DNA of 64,000 nucleotides from Tanypteryx hageni (GCA_028673005.1 CM054117.1:35666061-35730060), one strand, 5' to 3'; shown: positions 46,935-58,852, counted from the stretch's first letter. The notes: generated by a model not told the origin, from the sequence alone. Numbers and translations: made by a program.

Positions 46935-47000
46935 CCAATAGTTTTAATTTCCTTGCGTTTCCACTTGAGATACAGAACGAAACTTTTCATTGCATTAATT
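46935..47000 (-). other. Possible non-coding first exon end of UGT-B
   Basis: A minus-strand donor (CTATTGG|GTAAGG) at 46935/46934 lies about 680 nt upstream of the exon 1 acceptor. The sequence beyond it is CpG-rich. The exon start cannot be fixed; only its 3' border is proposed. Confidence 0.25.
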
Positions 47001-49000
47001 ATCGCCCTAATGTTCTCCGGCGGCGGTGAAACTACAACGCGATAATCCATAATAATCGCCATCGTGCCCAAGATAACCCGAAAACTAATATTTACGATAC
47101 TTCAGCGACATCGCCCCTGAAAAAATAGTTGCGTCGAGCATCCGGTCCTCTCCTCGCTACATCGATGTCACATGTAAAGGAACGAATCGGATATTCCGAC
47201 CCGTTCCCGATTGATCTATCCCATCCTGCTCTCTTGTCGCTCGTTTTTCGGCCCCACAAATTCCCTCCACTATGCATTCACGGTCTCCATCCAAGACAGA
47301 AGGGTCATATCGCCAAATTTTCTTTTTTTCCATTGGCGTGACGCTTGATTCGTTTCACGAGGTTGCGATATCGCGCACCCTCTTGGCGGGAATTCATTTT
47401 TTGCTTTACTCCTACCGTATCGCGCGATGTTCATTCAGCGGTGTAAAAATAAACAACGATCGAGGGTTATCATTTCGTGCGTAGCACTTGATCAAAGTGT
47501 CGTTACGCAACGCGCGTACCCGTCGAGTAACGTACCCGAGATTTTTTTCGTCTCCTTGAAAGCGTTGCCATGACGATTCCGAGGCACAGTTATTGGCACG
47601 CTTCGCAGGAAATTTAACGACCAAATGGCAAACCGTTGGATTACAAACAAGCATATCGCATTTGCATTTTTTCCGAGCGCCAAACACGATGACACTGCGA
47701 GGGTACGAATTCGACGAGCCGCTCAATCAGCAAAAATTCCCTCAATCTTCGAGAAAAAAAAGAACTTTGTCACTTTTCACTTTCACTGTGATCGTAGCAT
47801 CATCAGGTGATAAATTACAAAAATCGTTCCATACATATCGGGGAAAAGGGGGGTATGGAGGCAGGAGAGGTTACACAGAAAACGAATGGAAGGTAATTAA
47901 TGAAACGGTTAGGAAAAGGAAGGCGGAATCAAAACAAAGTTACAATTCCACAGGGTTGAGCCTGACCTCATTCTTGATATCCCTCGATCTTACTTCCACG
48001 GCGATCGACTCCCTCGCCTGTTTCAACTGATTGACTGCGATGATCGTTTCCGGTCGTAAACGTATTGCGAAAAATCTTCACCTTATTCGGCACGTCCGAA
48101 AGAGAAAACATATCCGCGGAGGAATCCAAACGCGCTGAATACGACTCGTGGTCGACGGTAGCCCTCAAAAGAAAATAACTAAAAATAAAAATCGCGACTC
48201 GTAACCTCGAAAAACGACGCGGATTTTATCCGTAAGGCCGCCAGCATCCGAAACTCGCGATTAAAACAGTCAGAATCTTTTGGCGGACACTTTGCCTTGG
48301 CCGCAAACATGGAATATAGGTAACGTCAGTATTTTCTCCCCATTATATATTTTTACCTGCAAATTATTTTAACTCCTCCGGTTAGATCCTTCAGCAAGCC
48401 GAAAAAATAGAAACCGGGCGGTAATGAAGCCTCCGCGCCTCCGCCGCCTTTCGTAGGCCGAGATTTTTTAAGGGGCCAGAACGAAGCGACCGAATGGACC
48501 TTTCGTCGGCCTTGCAATGGAACAGCGAATGGTTGGCGAAGTAGGAAGAGAGAGAGAGAGGGAGATATGGGAGCTGACGGGTTAAAGAGAGAGGAGGTGG
48601 AGGTCTGTCGTTCAGGAGGTGGGGAGGGGGAGATGGAGGGGGGTTGGAGATCAGTAGAGAGAGAGAGAGGACTCCTATGATGTAACGCCTATTCATCCGA
48701 AAGAGAGTTACCCGAAGCAACCGCTGTCGGGAGACGCACCGAGGGCGCGGTGCTTACCATCTCTCTTTCATTGCTTCGGTCTCACTCTGTCGACCATCCG
48801 CGTTCCGTATCGAAGTCCTCGGATCGATTAAGAACCTTTTATTTCGGTGGACGTAAAACTTGCTTTCGTGTTCTGTCTTTAATCGGTCTTCCTAATACAC
48901 GGCGTGAGCGTATCCAAGGCCCCGTCCGGAACTTAGCGACGCTTTTCAATAGGTGCAACGACGTAGCGAGTTATACGAGATAAGCGAGGGAGGACAGCAG
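47001..49000. other. CpG-rich upstream region of UGT-B with GA-rich tract
   Basis: CpG is far more frequent than in the surrounding TE-filled DNA. A purine-rich tract with GAGAGAGAGAGAG runs at 48541-48670. Overlapping short frames on both strands are products of higher GC, not genes. Position suggests a promoter or enhancer region for UGT-B, or for a divergent gene not recognised here. Confidence 0.3.
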
Positions 49001-50204
49001 TTCATGATTTGTTAAAACGATGATTTAATGTATTTTCGCAGCTTTTATTCTTAAAAAAATGTATTGTGTATTCGTTTTGTCCGTCCTTCCGTCTATATGG
49101 ATTCCTGCAATCTGAAGAAACCAAATATTCAGGATAGGGCGGATCTAGAATCAGCTACTTTAAAAAGAACTATATTATGAAGCCGTCGATCTCACCCAAA
49201 GATGTAATCATATAATGACTTCATAATCCTAAAATAAGAAATATACTATTCCTACTTAGTTTAACATAATGAATGACCAATTTTCGTATAGCTTATCGAA
49301 AAATTCAATTGTTTTCAGTTACTGGAGGAACTGAAAGAAAAAAGCGCCTTGTGTAATTTGCTCTGCAATTCTTCCCTCACTAGTTTTAAAGTATTTACCT
49401 AATAAATAGTTACCGATCAGTTCCTAGTTTTGAAGGTAGTCGTAAGTGGCAGTAATGAAACTAATGACCTTCGGCTCAACTTTGTGAAATCTTGCGATTT
49501 CGTACGACGAAAGAAGAAAAATACTTATTAACTTTTTTAAAAAATCACTTTAATATCACTTAGATTTCACTGCATTGGAACATTACCTGATGATGTCGTA
49601 GGGCAATGAAACTTAGGTCGTATTATAGTGATATTTTACTAACAATAAGTATTTTATTTTCTTCTTTCGTAAACAGCGGAAACTTTTAGTTTATCCATAA
49701 ACAGTAAAGGAGGAAGCATCGTTTTCGTGAAAAAAATCTGACCTGGCAAGCCATCAATGGCAACATAAAGTATGCCCCACACTTTTAAGTGATTCAGCTG
49801 TTTTCAGGTTATCAGTGGTTGCGTCATAGAGTGTAGTTTATTTTTTCTTATTCTATGGATCGCGATATTTCATAACACAATCGCGAAGAAATTACTCTAT
49901 ATGTCTAGTCATCACATTACGTATTAAATTTCCAGCTTAGAAAATTTTTACATGGGAAATTTTCAAACGGCAATAATGTAAACTAGAAAAAAATAATTAC
50001 GACCAAACAAGCAATATAGTCGAATAAACAATTTCAGCGAATAATTTTATACGACGAAAATAAATTATGCTAATTATGAGCTGTTTACATGGATTATTCG
50101 TAAACCCAATTTTTCATTCTATAATAAAGAGTAGGAGATAAAGATACGTAAGATTCTGTGTAAGATTTGAATGACAATGACTTGCAACAATCGCATCAAA
50201 ACTT
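49001..50204. other. Spacer, nothing recognised
   Basis: No gene. The left end of the Transib element would be expected here, but no CACAGTG-like terminal repeat was located. Confidence 0.35.
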
Positions 50205-51577
50205 AAGAAGCAATTAAAGCATGCAATCCACCCGAAGACAGCATTTTTGCAACAGAAATCTGCGCCGAAATCAACCTGCAATCCTTATTGGATCACACAA
50301 CTGAGCGTTTCATAAAAAATCAAGAAGTTTTAAACACTATTTTTCAGAACTTACACAAAATTTCTTTAAAATTAATATGTAAATAGGGTTGTGACGGCAA
50401 TTCTGGACATAGCCAGTATAAACAGACGTTCAAGGAAGAAGGCTATGATGATGAATATTTGTTTATCCTATCTTCTGTTCCAATACAGTTAGTTATATAT
50501 CGAATGTTACGGCCAAAGAGAAATTGTTTGGCAAAATCCAAAAACTTCGTCCACGAAGTTTTGTCGCCCCATTAAATTATTGTTTGTAAAAGAGTCAAAT
50601 ACAGTCATTAATGAGGAGGTGAAAAAAATTGAGGACCAAATCGCGGCCAACTAAAATAAAAGTTGGGATGAAAGAAATTTCTGTGACACAAACACTTTTT
50701 ATGACGACGACTGGCGGCAAGGTATGTAACGCTTTAGTAAGCAATTTATCGTCACAAAAGTGTTACATATGTGGTGAAACTCCCAAAGAGATGAATTTGG
50801 AGACTTGTCTCAATAGAACAGTGAACTCAAACACTTACTCATTTGGCATATCCTCCTTACACGCCAGGATAAGATTTTTTGAGTGCTTACTTCACATCAG
50901 TTATAGACTACTTATCAAAAAGTGGCAAATTAGGGAACAGGACAAAGAATCCTTTAAAAATACAAAAAATGAAATACAAGAAAATTTCCGAAAAACAATG
51001 GGACTTATCGTGGATAAACCAAAACTGGGCTATGGATGAAACAAATGACGGTAATACAGCCAGAAGATTTTTTCGCAATGAGGAAAAAAGCGCGAACATT
51101 ACCGGCATAGATAAAACATTGATTCATAGTTTTTATATTATATTACAGACTATATCTTGTGGCTACGAAATCAATATAGAATTTTTGAAGAGTATCTTAT
51201 TGACACAAGAAAGTTATATATTAATTTATATCCAGGGCTTTATATGCCAGCTACCATCTACAAGATTTTGGTCCATGGTCCAGAAATTATAGGCTCTTTA
51301 ATGTTGTCAATAGGACAACTTTCTGAAGAGGCACAAGAGGCTCGAAATAAGGATTGACGAAGATATACAGAGCACCACACCAGAAATATATCTAGATTGC
51401 ATGCAAATTGGGATATTCGGTCAATGTTGTTAATATCATCTGATCCTTTAATTTCGAGCCTCAGAAAACCTACCCATAAAACCGGAGATAGTTTGTCACA
51501 TGAAGCAGTACAATTACTTTTGAGCCCTTCTCATGCTACTGGAAGTGAAAGTAGCATTTCTGACAGTGACAGTGACT
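50205..51577 (+). pseudogene. Transib transposase relic (RAG1-core relative)
   Basis: Transib transposases are the DNA-cutting relatives of the RAG1 recombinase core. From 50228 the frame reads ATEICAEINLQSLLDHTTER. A TAG at 50384 sits where Trp is expected, and CDGNSGHSQYKQ follows, aligning with the RAG1 CDGMGD block that holds the first catalytic Asp. After a shift comes RPIKLLFVKESN, then GGKVCNALVSNLSSQKCYIC (zinc Cys pair CxxC), HARIRFFECLLHISYRL and MGLIVDKPK. Shifted again are DGNTARRFF (RAG1 GNFAR block), YKILVHGPEII (the first zinc His replaced by Tyr) and GQLSEEAQEARNKD with the expected catalytic Glu. At least three frameshifts and one stop make it inactive. No terminal repeats were fixed. 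Confidence 0.8.
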
Positions 51578-52194
51578 AATATTTATTTTTAATGTGAATC
51601 CTAGTTTTTTCCTACTTTCTGTTGATTTTTGTTTATACCAAAAGATATTCAAACGTTATTAAATATGTTTGAATACATAATATAAGTATAATTTTGTAGA
51701 TATTTAATTGTTTATTATTTTTAAGCATTTAGTTGTTTTTTTATTAACATTTTTTTAGAGATCACTTTTTTATAAAAGTTATTATTATAATTTATAAGTT
51801 TTAAAAGTACAATGAATGGAAATTATTATAGATGTAGTTAAACTGTTTAACTTATTATTTTATAACAATAATGCAGTAAAAGAAATACAATAAACTGTAA
51901 ACATTAAATAGGAGTTCTTTGATGTTTTATAAAATAATTAATTTTTACCTCTTATTTTTGTTTTCTGTATGCAAGTATTTCTGTATGTAAATAAATATTT
52001 TTTAAATCCTAGAAATTAGTATATCGAATGATTGTGTTTAAGGTAAACAACCTTTAAAAATAACCAAAAGGCAGAACATTTGCATTGAACCGTGTGAAAT
52101 ACTTTTGTCCAGCTAGATAGTGAAAATTTCACTGTGGATTGTCGTGAATAAGGCGATCCAAATTCAAGCTGCCCATGCGCATATACATACATAC
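51578..52194. other. AT-rich tail after the Transib relic
   Basis: Possible 3' end of the Transib element. A CACTGTG word lies at 52130-52136, but no partner was found, so no terminal repeat is claimed. Confidence 0.3.
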
Positions 52195-55100
52195 CAGTGG
52201 CGTCGCGTGCCCATTTAGGTTGGGTGTGCTTTTATTGGGGAGGGGGTTATGCAACCCGCGCTACAAAATTCACGTGTTAATTTGAGTGTACGATTGCATT
52301 TTTATTGACGTGTGAAAGTTTTAAGAGAGCATAGCGCAGCAGCGCTCTTCTTAATTGGTCTAATGCAATTAATCGTAGAATAATTTTGAATACTTTAATT
52401 CAGTAACTGATATAATTATGCATCACGCGCGCCGTTTATGTGAAAAGGGTTAACGCTTCGTTGTGAGAAGTTTAGGATATCATTGGCAAATACTAGAGTG
52501 AAGCACGAATTATCTGTATTTTTCTACGATTTTTAAATATGTACAACTATATAATACGCACAGAAATCTGAAAAAGTAATCACTTGGGAAAATATTATTT
52601 TCCCGATTGAATCAAAGAAAGGCTTAAAAAACTCATTTCACTTACTTATTTATACACCAGCTCCAATCTCCTGTTTTGCCTTAGGAATTGTGTTAGCACA
52701 TCATCATAAAATGAAGGTCTTTTCTTCAGTTCCACCAGCAATGTCTTTTCAATGGCGAGTGAACTTAGGCCGCATAACCTTTCCTGAGTTTGTGTTCCTC
52801 TATAACACGTATGTATTCTCTTCATAGCCGAAAAAGAACGCTCGACTGTAGCATTAGAACTTGGAATCGTCATGATAAGTTCCGCTAATTTATAAATTTC
52901 CTTGAATGCAACCTGAAGCTGATTTTCTTGCATGAATTTTAATAGGTGATGCACTGGTTTCCTCGCAAATTCATCAGAAGAAAAGAGCACTTTTAGTTCA
53001 TTTTTTAGGCGAACGTAGTCAAAAACTGGTCCGTAGAAATCCTTTAATTTTTCTAGAATACCATCAGGAAAAGTTTTCGCATACTGATCATATCTTTCGC
53101 TACAAAGGAGTTGAAAAAACTCAAGTTTCGAAAGTGAAGAGTATCTTTCTTCCATCTCCAGGCACATGCAGTCGACTATTCTCTGGTATAATCGAAGGCA
53201 CGCGCTCTTCTCCTCTTCTATAGATCCTTTTCGTCTTTTAGGCTTCGACTCCTCAACCGTATGCTTTTCCTTTGCAGAAACCCAAATATCATCAAATCCA
53301 TGTTCCTTGTCATTCCTAAGCTGTTTCATAGTATCATGCACCTTTTTACAACAGTACAATATGTCATAGGATGATGTTTGCAATATATTATTCAAAACAT
53401 CAGTATAGCCAAACAGAACAGAAAAAATTTCTAACAGAAAAATTGTTTGAAAATCTTGCAAGAAATACAAAAAACCACGAGCTTTGATTACAGCATCCAC
53501 GTCCCATTCCCCAGAATTCTCCACAATGTGTTCAAAAAATTCAATAAGTTGACTTCTGTGGCGTTTTACTGTGTTTGATAAACGGGAAGTAAAGTTCCAT
53601 CTGGTTGGTGCGATGGAGGGTAATTTTTTAGCAACAAAATCTTGCAAAGCATTTACTCTTTTCGATGATTTACAAAAATATGCTGCCAATCCACTGATAG
53701 TTTGGAAAAACAATCTACATTCCTTGATATTCGAGAGGCTTTGCTTCAGAACTAAGTTCAAAACGTGAGCGTAGCAATGCGTAAATATTGCTAAAGGATA
53801 GGCCTCGATAACTTTACTCTGCAACCCATTAATATGTCCACTCATTACACAGGCACCATCATAATTTTGGCCGACCAACTTGTCCTTAATATTAAATTCC
53901 TCAACTCTGTTTACAACATGTTTAAAAAGACCACTAGACGTTCTATCATCACTTACGTCTGTAAATCCGATAAACCTTTCGTGTGTTTGCCCATTATGGA
54001 CAAAACGAAAAACAGTTGATAGCTGCGATTTCGACATGACATCAGAAGTTTCATCCAGAAGAATGGCCACAAATGTAGCGGAAGAAATTTCTTTCTTTAT
54101 AGCATCTTTAACCACATCAGATATAGCATTAATGATATCATTTTGTACTGTGGGAGAAGTTCCTCGAAATATAGTCGATGCCTTTAAATGACTGTCTAAA
54201 AGAGGATCATACTCACGGAGCACATTTAAAAATTCTATATAATTCCCTCGGTTGGCTGAATCTTCAGACTCATCATGACCTCTCAAAGGAAGCTCTTGCT
54301 TAGCCAAATAACATACAGCATCAATTAATCTTTTTAAAATGTCTCTATTATTCTTTACTTGTTCATTATGACGACTAATTTCAACTTTTCTTTGGCTGTC
54401 AATGCGAGTGTCAATTCTTTGTTTTCCAAACATCTTAAGATTTAAAAATGACTGAACATGTGGTTGGGAGCGCTCATGTTTTTGCACTGCTGCAGCTAAA
54501 TGATTAAGATCGGAATACCCGTGCTTATTCCAAACACTTTTCTCTTTGGAGAATAATAAACAAGGCCAACAAAAAAGTCTTGACCGCACTTCACATCCAG
54601 TTAACCATTCTACTGGATCGTATTGTGAAACAGAGAAATGTCTCATGTACTCAGTTTTTGCATCTTTGTGCTTGCACAGTAAATTTGGAAGAGGAGGACG
54701 AGGCTTACCTTCTTCGACTATGTTCATACAATCCGCAAAAGCTCTGGCAGAAAACGGGGCATTCAGTACATCGTCAACACTGTTTACCATTGTAAATATG
54801 GGCAAAAAGTTATAAATTATATCTAAAAAATTATAAATATATGTTAAAAACTTGTCTAAATCGGTGTCATAAACACGTCGGTTCACACCTTACCCCACGC
54901 ACGCAAAACAGACGAAACTCAGAAAACAAAAACAGCATCTCATGACAAGTAACAACGTTGAATTGGATTGCTTCACACAATAGCCAATCACAACCGCTAT
55001 CTACTTCTGGGTGCTGTTGTCTCAGCGCACACCCTGCCACGCCTTCTGGACGGTTTAAAACCACAAGGAGACTAAGAATTTGACCCGCTGCGCCATCTGT

Positions 55101-55344
55101 ACGTATGTTTAAAGGGCTCAAAGCTGCTCGTATTACTTACCGCACACCCGGGCTATTAACGTGAATGTGATACAATGTTTACGCGCCGAAACTTCTCCTC
55201 TTCATGAAACATTGTATATTGGATTTGATTTTAGGAATCACGCGAAGCCAGAAAACGATTAGGGGAGTCTTTAACGGGAATAAATGCAAAAATATAATAT
55301 CTGTGACACTGCGAATCCGTGCACACCCTGAATATACGCCCCTG
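52195..55344 (-). mobile_element. Structurally complete hAT transposon (DUF4371/ZMYM1-like type)
   Basis: The left end CAGTGGCGTCGCGTGC and the right end (minus strand) CAGGGGCGTATATTCAGG are hAT-type inverted ends, with a further shared GGGTGTGC word inside each. The flanks ATACATAC (52187-52194) and ATATATAC (55345-55352) are an 8 bp target duplication with one mismatch, the hAT length. The 3150 bp element holds one intact transposase on the minus strand with about 550 bp of leader. Confidence 0.88.
52646..54790 (-). CDS. hAT transposase, intact (DUF4371 and hAT C-terminal domains)
   Basis: This enzyme cuts out and reinserts its hAT element. From ATG 54790 it reads 714 codons without a break. 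The frame is open further upstream to 54886, but that position is GTG. A zinc-finger-like part holds Cys74-x2-Cys77 and His105/His111 (FCWPC...KHERSQPH). The DUF4371/DDE region has ILLDETSD (Asp246, first catalytic candidate), GQNYDGA (Asp311, second) and FTHCYAHVLNLV. The C-terminal hAT dimerisation motif TVERSFSAMKRIH starts near residue 648. Insect gene sets often call such proteins zinc finger MYM-type protein 1-like. It lies inside complete terminal repeats, so it is a transposon gene rather than a domesticated host gene. Intactness suggests recent activity. Confidence 0.9.
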   Translation of the reverse strand: MVNSVDDVLNAPFSARAFADCMNIVEEGKPRPPLPNLLCKHKDAKTEYMRHFSVSQYDPVEWLTGCEVRSRLFCWPCLLFSKEKSVWNKHGYSDLNHLAAAVQKHERSQPHVQSFLNLKMFGKQRIDTRIDSQRKVEISRHNEQVKNNRDILKRLIDAVCYLAKQELPLRGHDESEDSANRGNYIEFLNVLREYDPLLDSHLKASTIFRGTSPTVQNDIINAISDVVKDAIKKEISSATFVAILLDETSDVMSKSQLSTVFRFVHNGQTHERFIGFTDVSDDRTSSGLFKHVVNRVEEFNIKDKLVGQNYDGACVMSGHINGLQSKVIEAYPLAIFTHCYAHVLNLVLKQSLSNIKECRLFFQTISGLAAYFCKSSKRVNALQDFVAKKLPSIAPTRWNFTSRLSNTVKRHRSQLIEFFEHIVENSGEWDVDAVIKARGFLYFLQDFQTIFLLEIFSVLFGYTDVLNNILQTSSYDILYCCKKVHDTMKQLRNDKEHGFDDIWVSAKEKHTVEESKPKRRKGSIEEEKSACLRLYQRIVDCMCLEMEERYSSLSKLEFFQLLCSERYDQYAKTFPDGILEKLKDFYGPVFDYVRLKNELKVLFSSDEFARKPVHHLLKFMQENQLQVAFKEIYKLAELIMTIPSSNATVERSFSAMKRIHTCYRGTQTQERLCGLSSLAIEKTLLVELKKRPSFYDDVLTQFLRQNRRLELVYK

Positions 55345-55475
55345 ATATATACATATATCTAATTTTATCATTCCTCTTCCTCAAAAGTGTGGGTGAAAAT
55401 ATATGTATATTCATATGTGTCTGCTGGGCTTCCCTCAACACCTTGTTGCCACCCTCATCACTACCTTTTCTTTTT
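55345..55475. other. Spacer between the hAT and the duplication edge
   Basis: Short AT-rich stretch; nothing recognised. Confidence 0.4.
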
Positions 55476-55485
55476 CTTAAGTTAT

Positions 55486-55554
<69 letters not shown>

Positions 55555-55560
55555 CTTAAG
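55476..55560. repeat. (AT)n microsatellite inside a 10 bp inverted repeat
   Basis: CTTAAGTTAT (55476-55485) and ATAACTTAAG (55551-55560) flank more than 60 bp of alternating AT. The whole 85 bp can form a hairpin or cruciform. It sits exactly at the left edge of duplication copy 2. Confidence 0.85.
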
Positions 55561-55639
55561 CTTGGAAGAAATTCTTTCGAGACCTTTCTCTAGAAAAGCC
55601 TGTTACAATGTCTTCAAAATCGAGTCTCCTTGTTTTGTC

Positions 55640-55858
55640 TCACTTGATGCTGAGCACAGCCAAATCACTGAGTTTTTCCTCTAACAATGCTGAGCGTAGA
55701 TGATTTTGTACTTGTTTTAAAGTCGAGAAAGAATGCTCTCCCTCAGTATTTGACGGCATAATAGTCAAATAAATTCTCAGTAAAAAAAATACATTTGGGA
55801 AGGCCATATCTAGATCGGTAGTACTCAGTTCACAAATTGCATTTATAGGTATTTTCAT
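55640..55858 (-). pseudogene. hAT transposase C-terminal fragment, copy 2
   Basis: Counterpart of 22314-22751: LDMAFPNVFFLLRIYLTIMP, then EHSFSTLKQVQNHLRSALLE and EKLSDLAVLSI. It keeps a better version of the ERSFS-type motif (EHSFS) than copy 1 but is cut short at 55860. Confidence 0.75.
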
Positions 55859-55865
55859 GAAATCT

Positions 55866-56440
55866 CACTTTTCTTTTGCGAATTGAAAATATTGATGAAG
55901 TTCGTCAGGGCGATACTCTGGATTGACAAATGGCAGTTAACTTGTTTGTAAAATTCTGATCCAAAGTAAATATAAAAAAGGCAATAATATTGTATTTTAT
56001 ATGTATAAATAGTTTTAAACTTTAAAGGAAAAATCAGTGTATAGTGTAAAAACAGCACTTTATAGTTTTATCAATAATAGGATTTAGGATCAAATATTTT
56101 ATAACACAAAATCTATTATTGTAATTTTTTATCTGCAGAATCTCTTGTCCAGAGTATGGAGCCCAGAGCACATGCCCTAAGTCGGGGTTTAACATGCCCC
56201 TGTGTGTATTTGATTTCAGCTTGGTTGAATTTCTCATGTATTTTCAAATAGGAATTTTCTGCATATTTCCTGCTCATCAAATCAGCTACTCATTATTGAT
56301 ATGTTTATTTTCATGTTTTATTCGAAACTCTAAATGTATGTGACCTTACTTTTGTCTGAAGAAAGATTTCAAGGAAATTATATTATTTGACTGAGGTAGG
56401 TTGAATTGCACAGTGAGTATATATTTAAACATGCATTTTC
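55866..56440. other. Extra sequence present only in copy 2
   Basis: About 570 bp without a counterpart in copy 1. It includes a hAT-type end at 56202 (minus strand CAGGGGCATGTTAAAC) and no coding signal. It may be ancestral sequence lost from copy 1 or an insertion. Confidence 0.5.
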
Positions 56441-57442
56441 ATACTGAAATATCTAAATTGACTTATATACTGTGATATACAATAGAGGTTCTCCAACTTG
56501 TGCCACAGTAGATTTTTAGGGGTACCGGGCAAAACTTACTATAGTAAATAAATCAACAATTTACATGTGTTGATGGGTAATCTGTGCAATAATTTTTCTC
56601 CTAATAAATTGTGTAGGAGCATCAACTAAAGTAATGCCCATATCTAACAATATATAAAGCTTGTCACAAGGCTTGGGTGCCACAAAACCCTCTTTATCTT
56701 TGCTAGTGTGCCATGGCTCAAAAAAGTTTCAGAACCTACAGATGTACAACAACAATGGCAAACATCCATCAGTTATTCTTTGAATAGTGACACTTTTTAA
56801 GTTAATATGTATTACATTGAAAATAAATATATCAGGGCACCTTGAATGTAAATTTAATATTGAAAGATAGGGAATAATGAAGTATGTTATTCTGAAATTC
56901 TTTTACATTACCTACATAGAATATTCCACAGGAATTGATGGATACATACAAGTATGTAAAATTGAAAAGTACATTTTTTTAGTATGTTATGCCTAAATTA
57001 TACTTTGACAAATGATGTAATAAATCATATTTAACATTCTGCTGTACATCTAGTAAGCATTTTAGTATAATGTACTTTCAGCATAAAGTAGAAATATAAG
57101 ATTTCACTGTGTTGCTGTAAAAACTATCATAATCATTTACATATGCCAACAAGCAACAGATTGGTGAGATATTAGGAATGTTTCCAACTTATGTTTTCCT
57201 GACTATTGCCAGCATAGATATAAGACTAACTCAGGGTTATCATCATAAGAGAGGACACTTCATTCTAATAATAATTAGTAGGAAAGAAATTGATGCATCA
57301 ATATTAGTAGTAACATACTTTATTGTTAGGAAATTTAATTTAAATGTAATTATTCAATTAAAAAACCCGTATTATAATAGAATTAAGGGTTTCACTCAAA
57401 ATGATCATTCTGTATAATAGTAAAGGATTATCAAAAGATATT
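56441..57442. other. Duplicated spacer, no gene
   Basis: Matches 22560-23582. No coding signal beyond the short duplicated frame at 57178-57417. Confidence 0.4.
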
Positions 57443-58362
57443 TATCGCATTTACCCAAATCCAAGACGACCCCGAATCTAAGACTTTTAGCAGACTGAAT
57501 AAACAGAAAAATATTTTATGACCTAATTTCTCACTGAATGTATTTGTTGTATATATCGAACACACGTATTCAGTATAAGTACACTAGTTCATTTATTAAT
57601 TGAAATGGTTTGTTAAAAATTTTTGTCTAAAAAAAGAATTTTAAAAATGTATTTTTAAAACTCAGACTTATAAATTGAATTCTGAATCATAAGTTTGCAA
57701 TGAAAAATTTTAATAGATACAATTATTTTATCTTGTTTCATTTGTTAAAAAAAACATCGTAAAATGCGTAACCATACTTCCTACAGTTCTATGACAACTC
57801 GTCGTGGTCAGTTCATCGCGCATCAATTATTTGCACGAAAAATAACTCGCACATCAACATATCGCATGACAAACACAGCAGGTCAATTTGTCGACAAATT
57901 GGTCACGAGAAATATTGGAAAGCGAAACACAATGACAGATGTATGGCAGCAGGAGACATTTTTCCCCAAAAACATTTCTTTATATTTCAATAATATCAGA
58001 ATGAATTGCAATTCTCTTTGCAATTTACACGAGACGGTGTATGGCAGGGGTTGACTCCCAATCCAACAAGTGTATCCCCCTGCCGTACAACAGTCATGAT
58101 GTCTCGCCTTCCAATTTGTCTCGCTACGAATGTCTTGCAACGAAATTGTCCTGCGACCAATTTGTCTAGCGTTGAATTGACACGTGATGAGTTTGCCATG
58201 CTATATAGAGACGTGCAATAAGTTTGTTGCATGACGAATTGAAGTGCGATCAATTTACCACGATATATTAACAGTACACGCACTCGAATTTATGACGACC
58301 CCCGATTTTCACAAGCTGAAATTTGGAAAATACCTTCATCTTGGATTCGGATAAATAGGGTA
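57443..58362. repeat. MITE family M1, copy d
   Basis: Ends TATCGCATTTACCCAAATCC and (minus strand) TACCCTATTTATCCGAATCC, bounded by TA. Same interior type as copy b, from which it differs by small indels. Confidence 0.75.
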
Positions 58363-58545
58363 CTTTCAGTCAGTTTTAAGCAAATCAAACATTCATAGAT
58401 ATCCCTGAGAAATTTTATTCAGTAAAATGTCTTCATAGTTACTTAATTAAGGATGAAGCATTTTGATGTAATTATTTACAATCATTATTAGCTTTGGTTA
58501 ATATTTCAACAAAGTGAATGGAAAAACAATTCTCTATAAGAGTTC

Positions 58546-58852
58546 TTATCTTTGTTTCTTTGACTTTTTTGATGATTCATTACTGCTACCTATCCTCATA
58601 AGCATTCTGTATAGAGTTTTAATTAAAAACACTGCCATAAAGATGATCAGCAATACAGCCAAGAGGATTACTGCAAGAACATCCAGTAAGAAGTACTGAT
58701 ACCAGGCAAGATCAAGGCCTGCTGCTCTCAGACTCTCAACACGACCTTTTTCATGTCTTAATGTGAACTCTGTCCAGAAGATTGCACGGTCCAATGGAGT
58801 TTCTGGTTGATCTCGGAGTAAGCTTGACATTTTGTGCATGTTTTTACGATAG
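58546..58852 (-). CDS. UGT: Orphan UGT last exon (putative UGT-C exon 7)
   Basis: Same 307 nt exon as UGT-B exon 7, with the CAACAG acceptor, reading frame, membrane span and KKQR tail intact. Only two residues differ, both conservative and in the membrane span. It cannot belong to UGT-B, whose exon 1 lies downstream on the minus strand. No exon 6 is found between here and 64000, but the intervening stretch is the duplicated intron 6, so the missing exons probably lie beyond the window. It could also be a stranded duplicate exon. Confidence 0.75.

Noticed and set aside
47092..48983. Cluster of short open frames on both strands
   Set aside because: They overlap each other and match no family; higher GC lowers stop frequency here.
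52130..52136. CACTGTG word as a Transib terminal repeat
   Set aside because: No matching end was found on the left side of the Transib relic.
54791..54886. 32-codon N-terminal extension of the hAT transposase
   Set aside because: The upstream start would be GTG; the first ATG is at 54790, shortly before the conserved zinc-finger region.
58546..58852. Alternative last exon of UGT-B
   Set aside because: It lies upstream of UGT-B exon 1 in transcription order, so it cannot be spliced in as its last exon.
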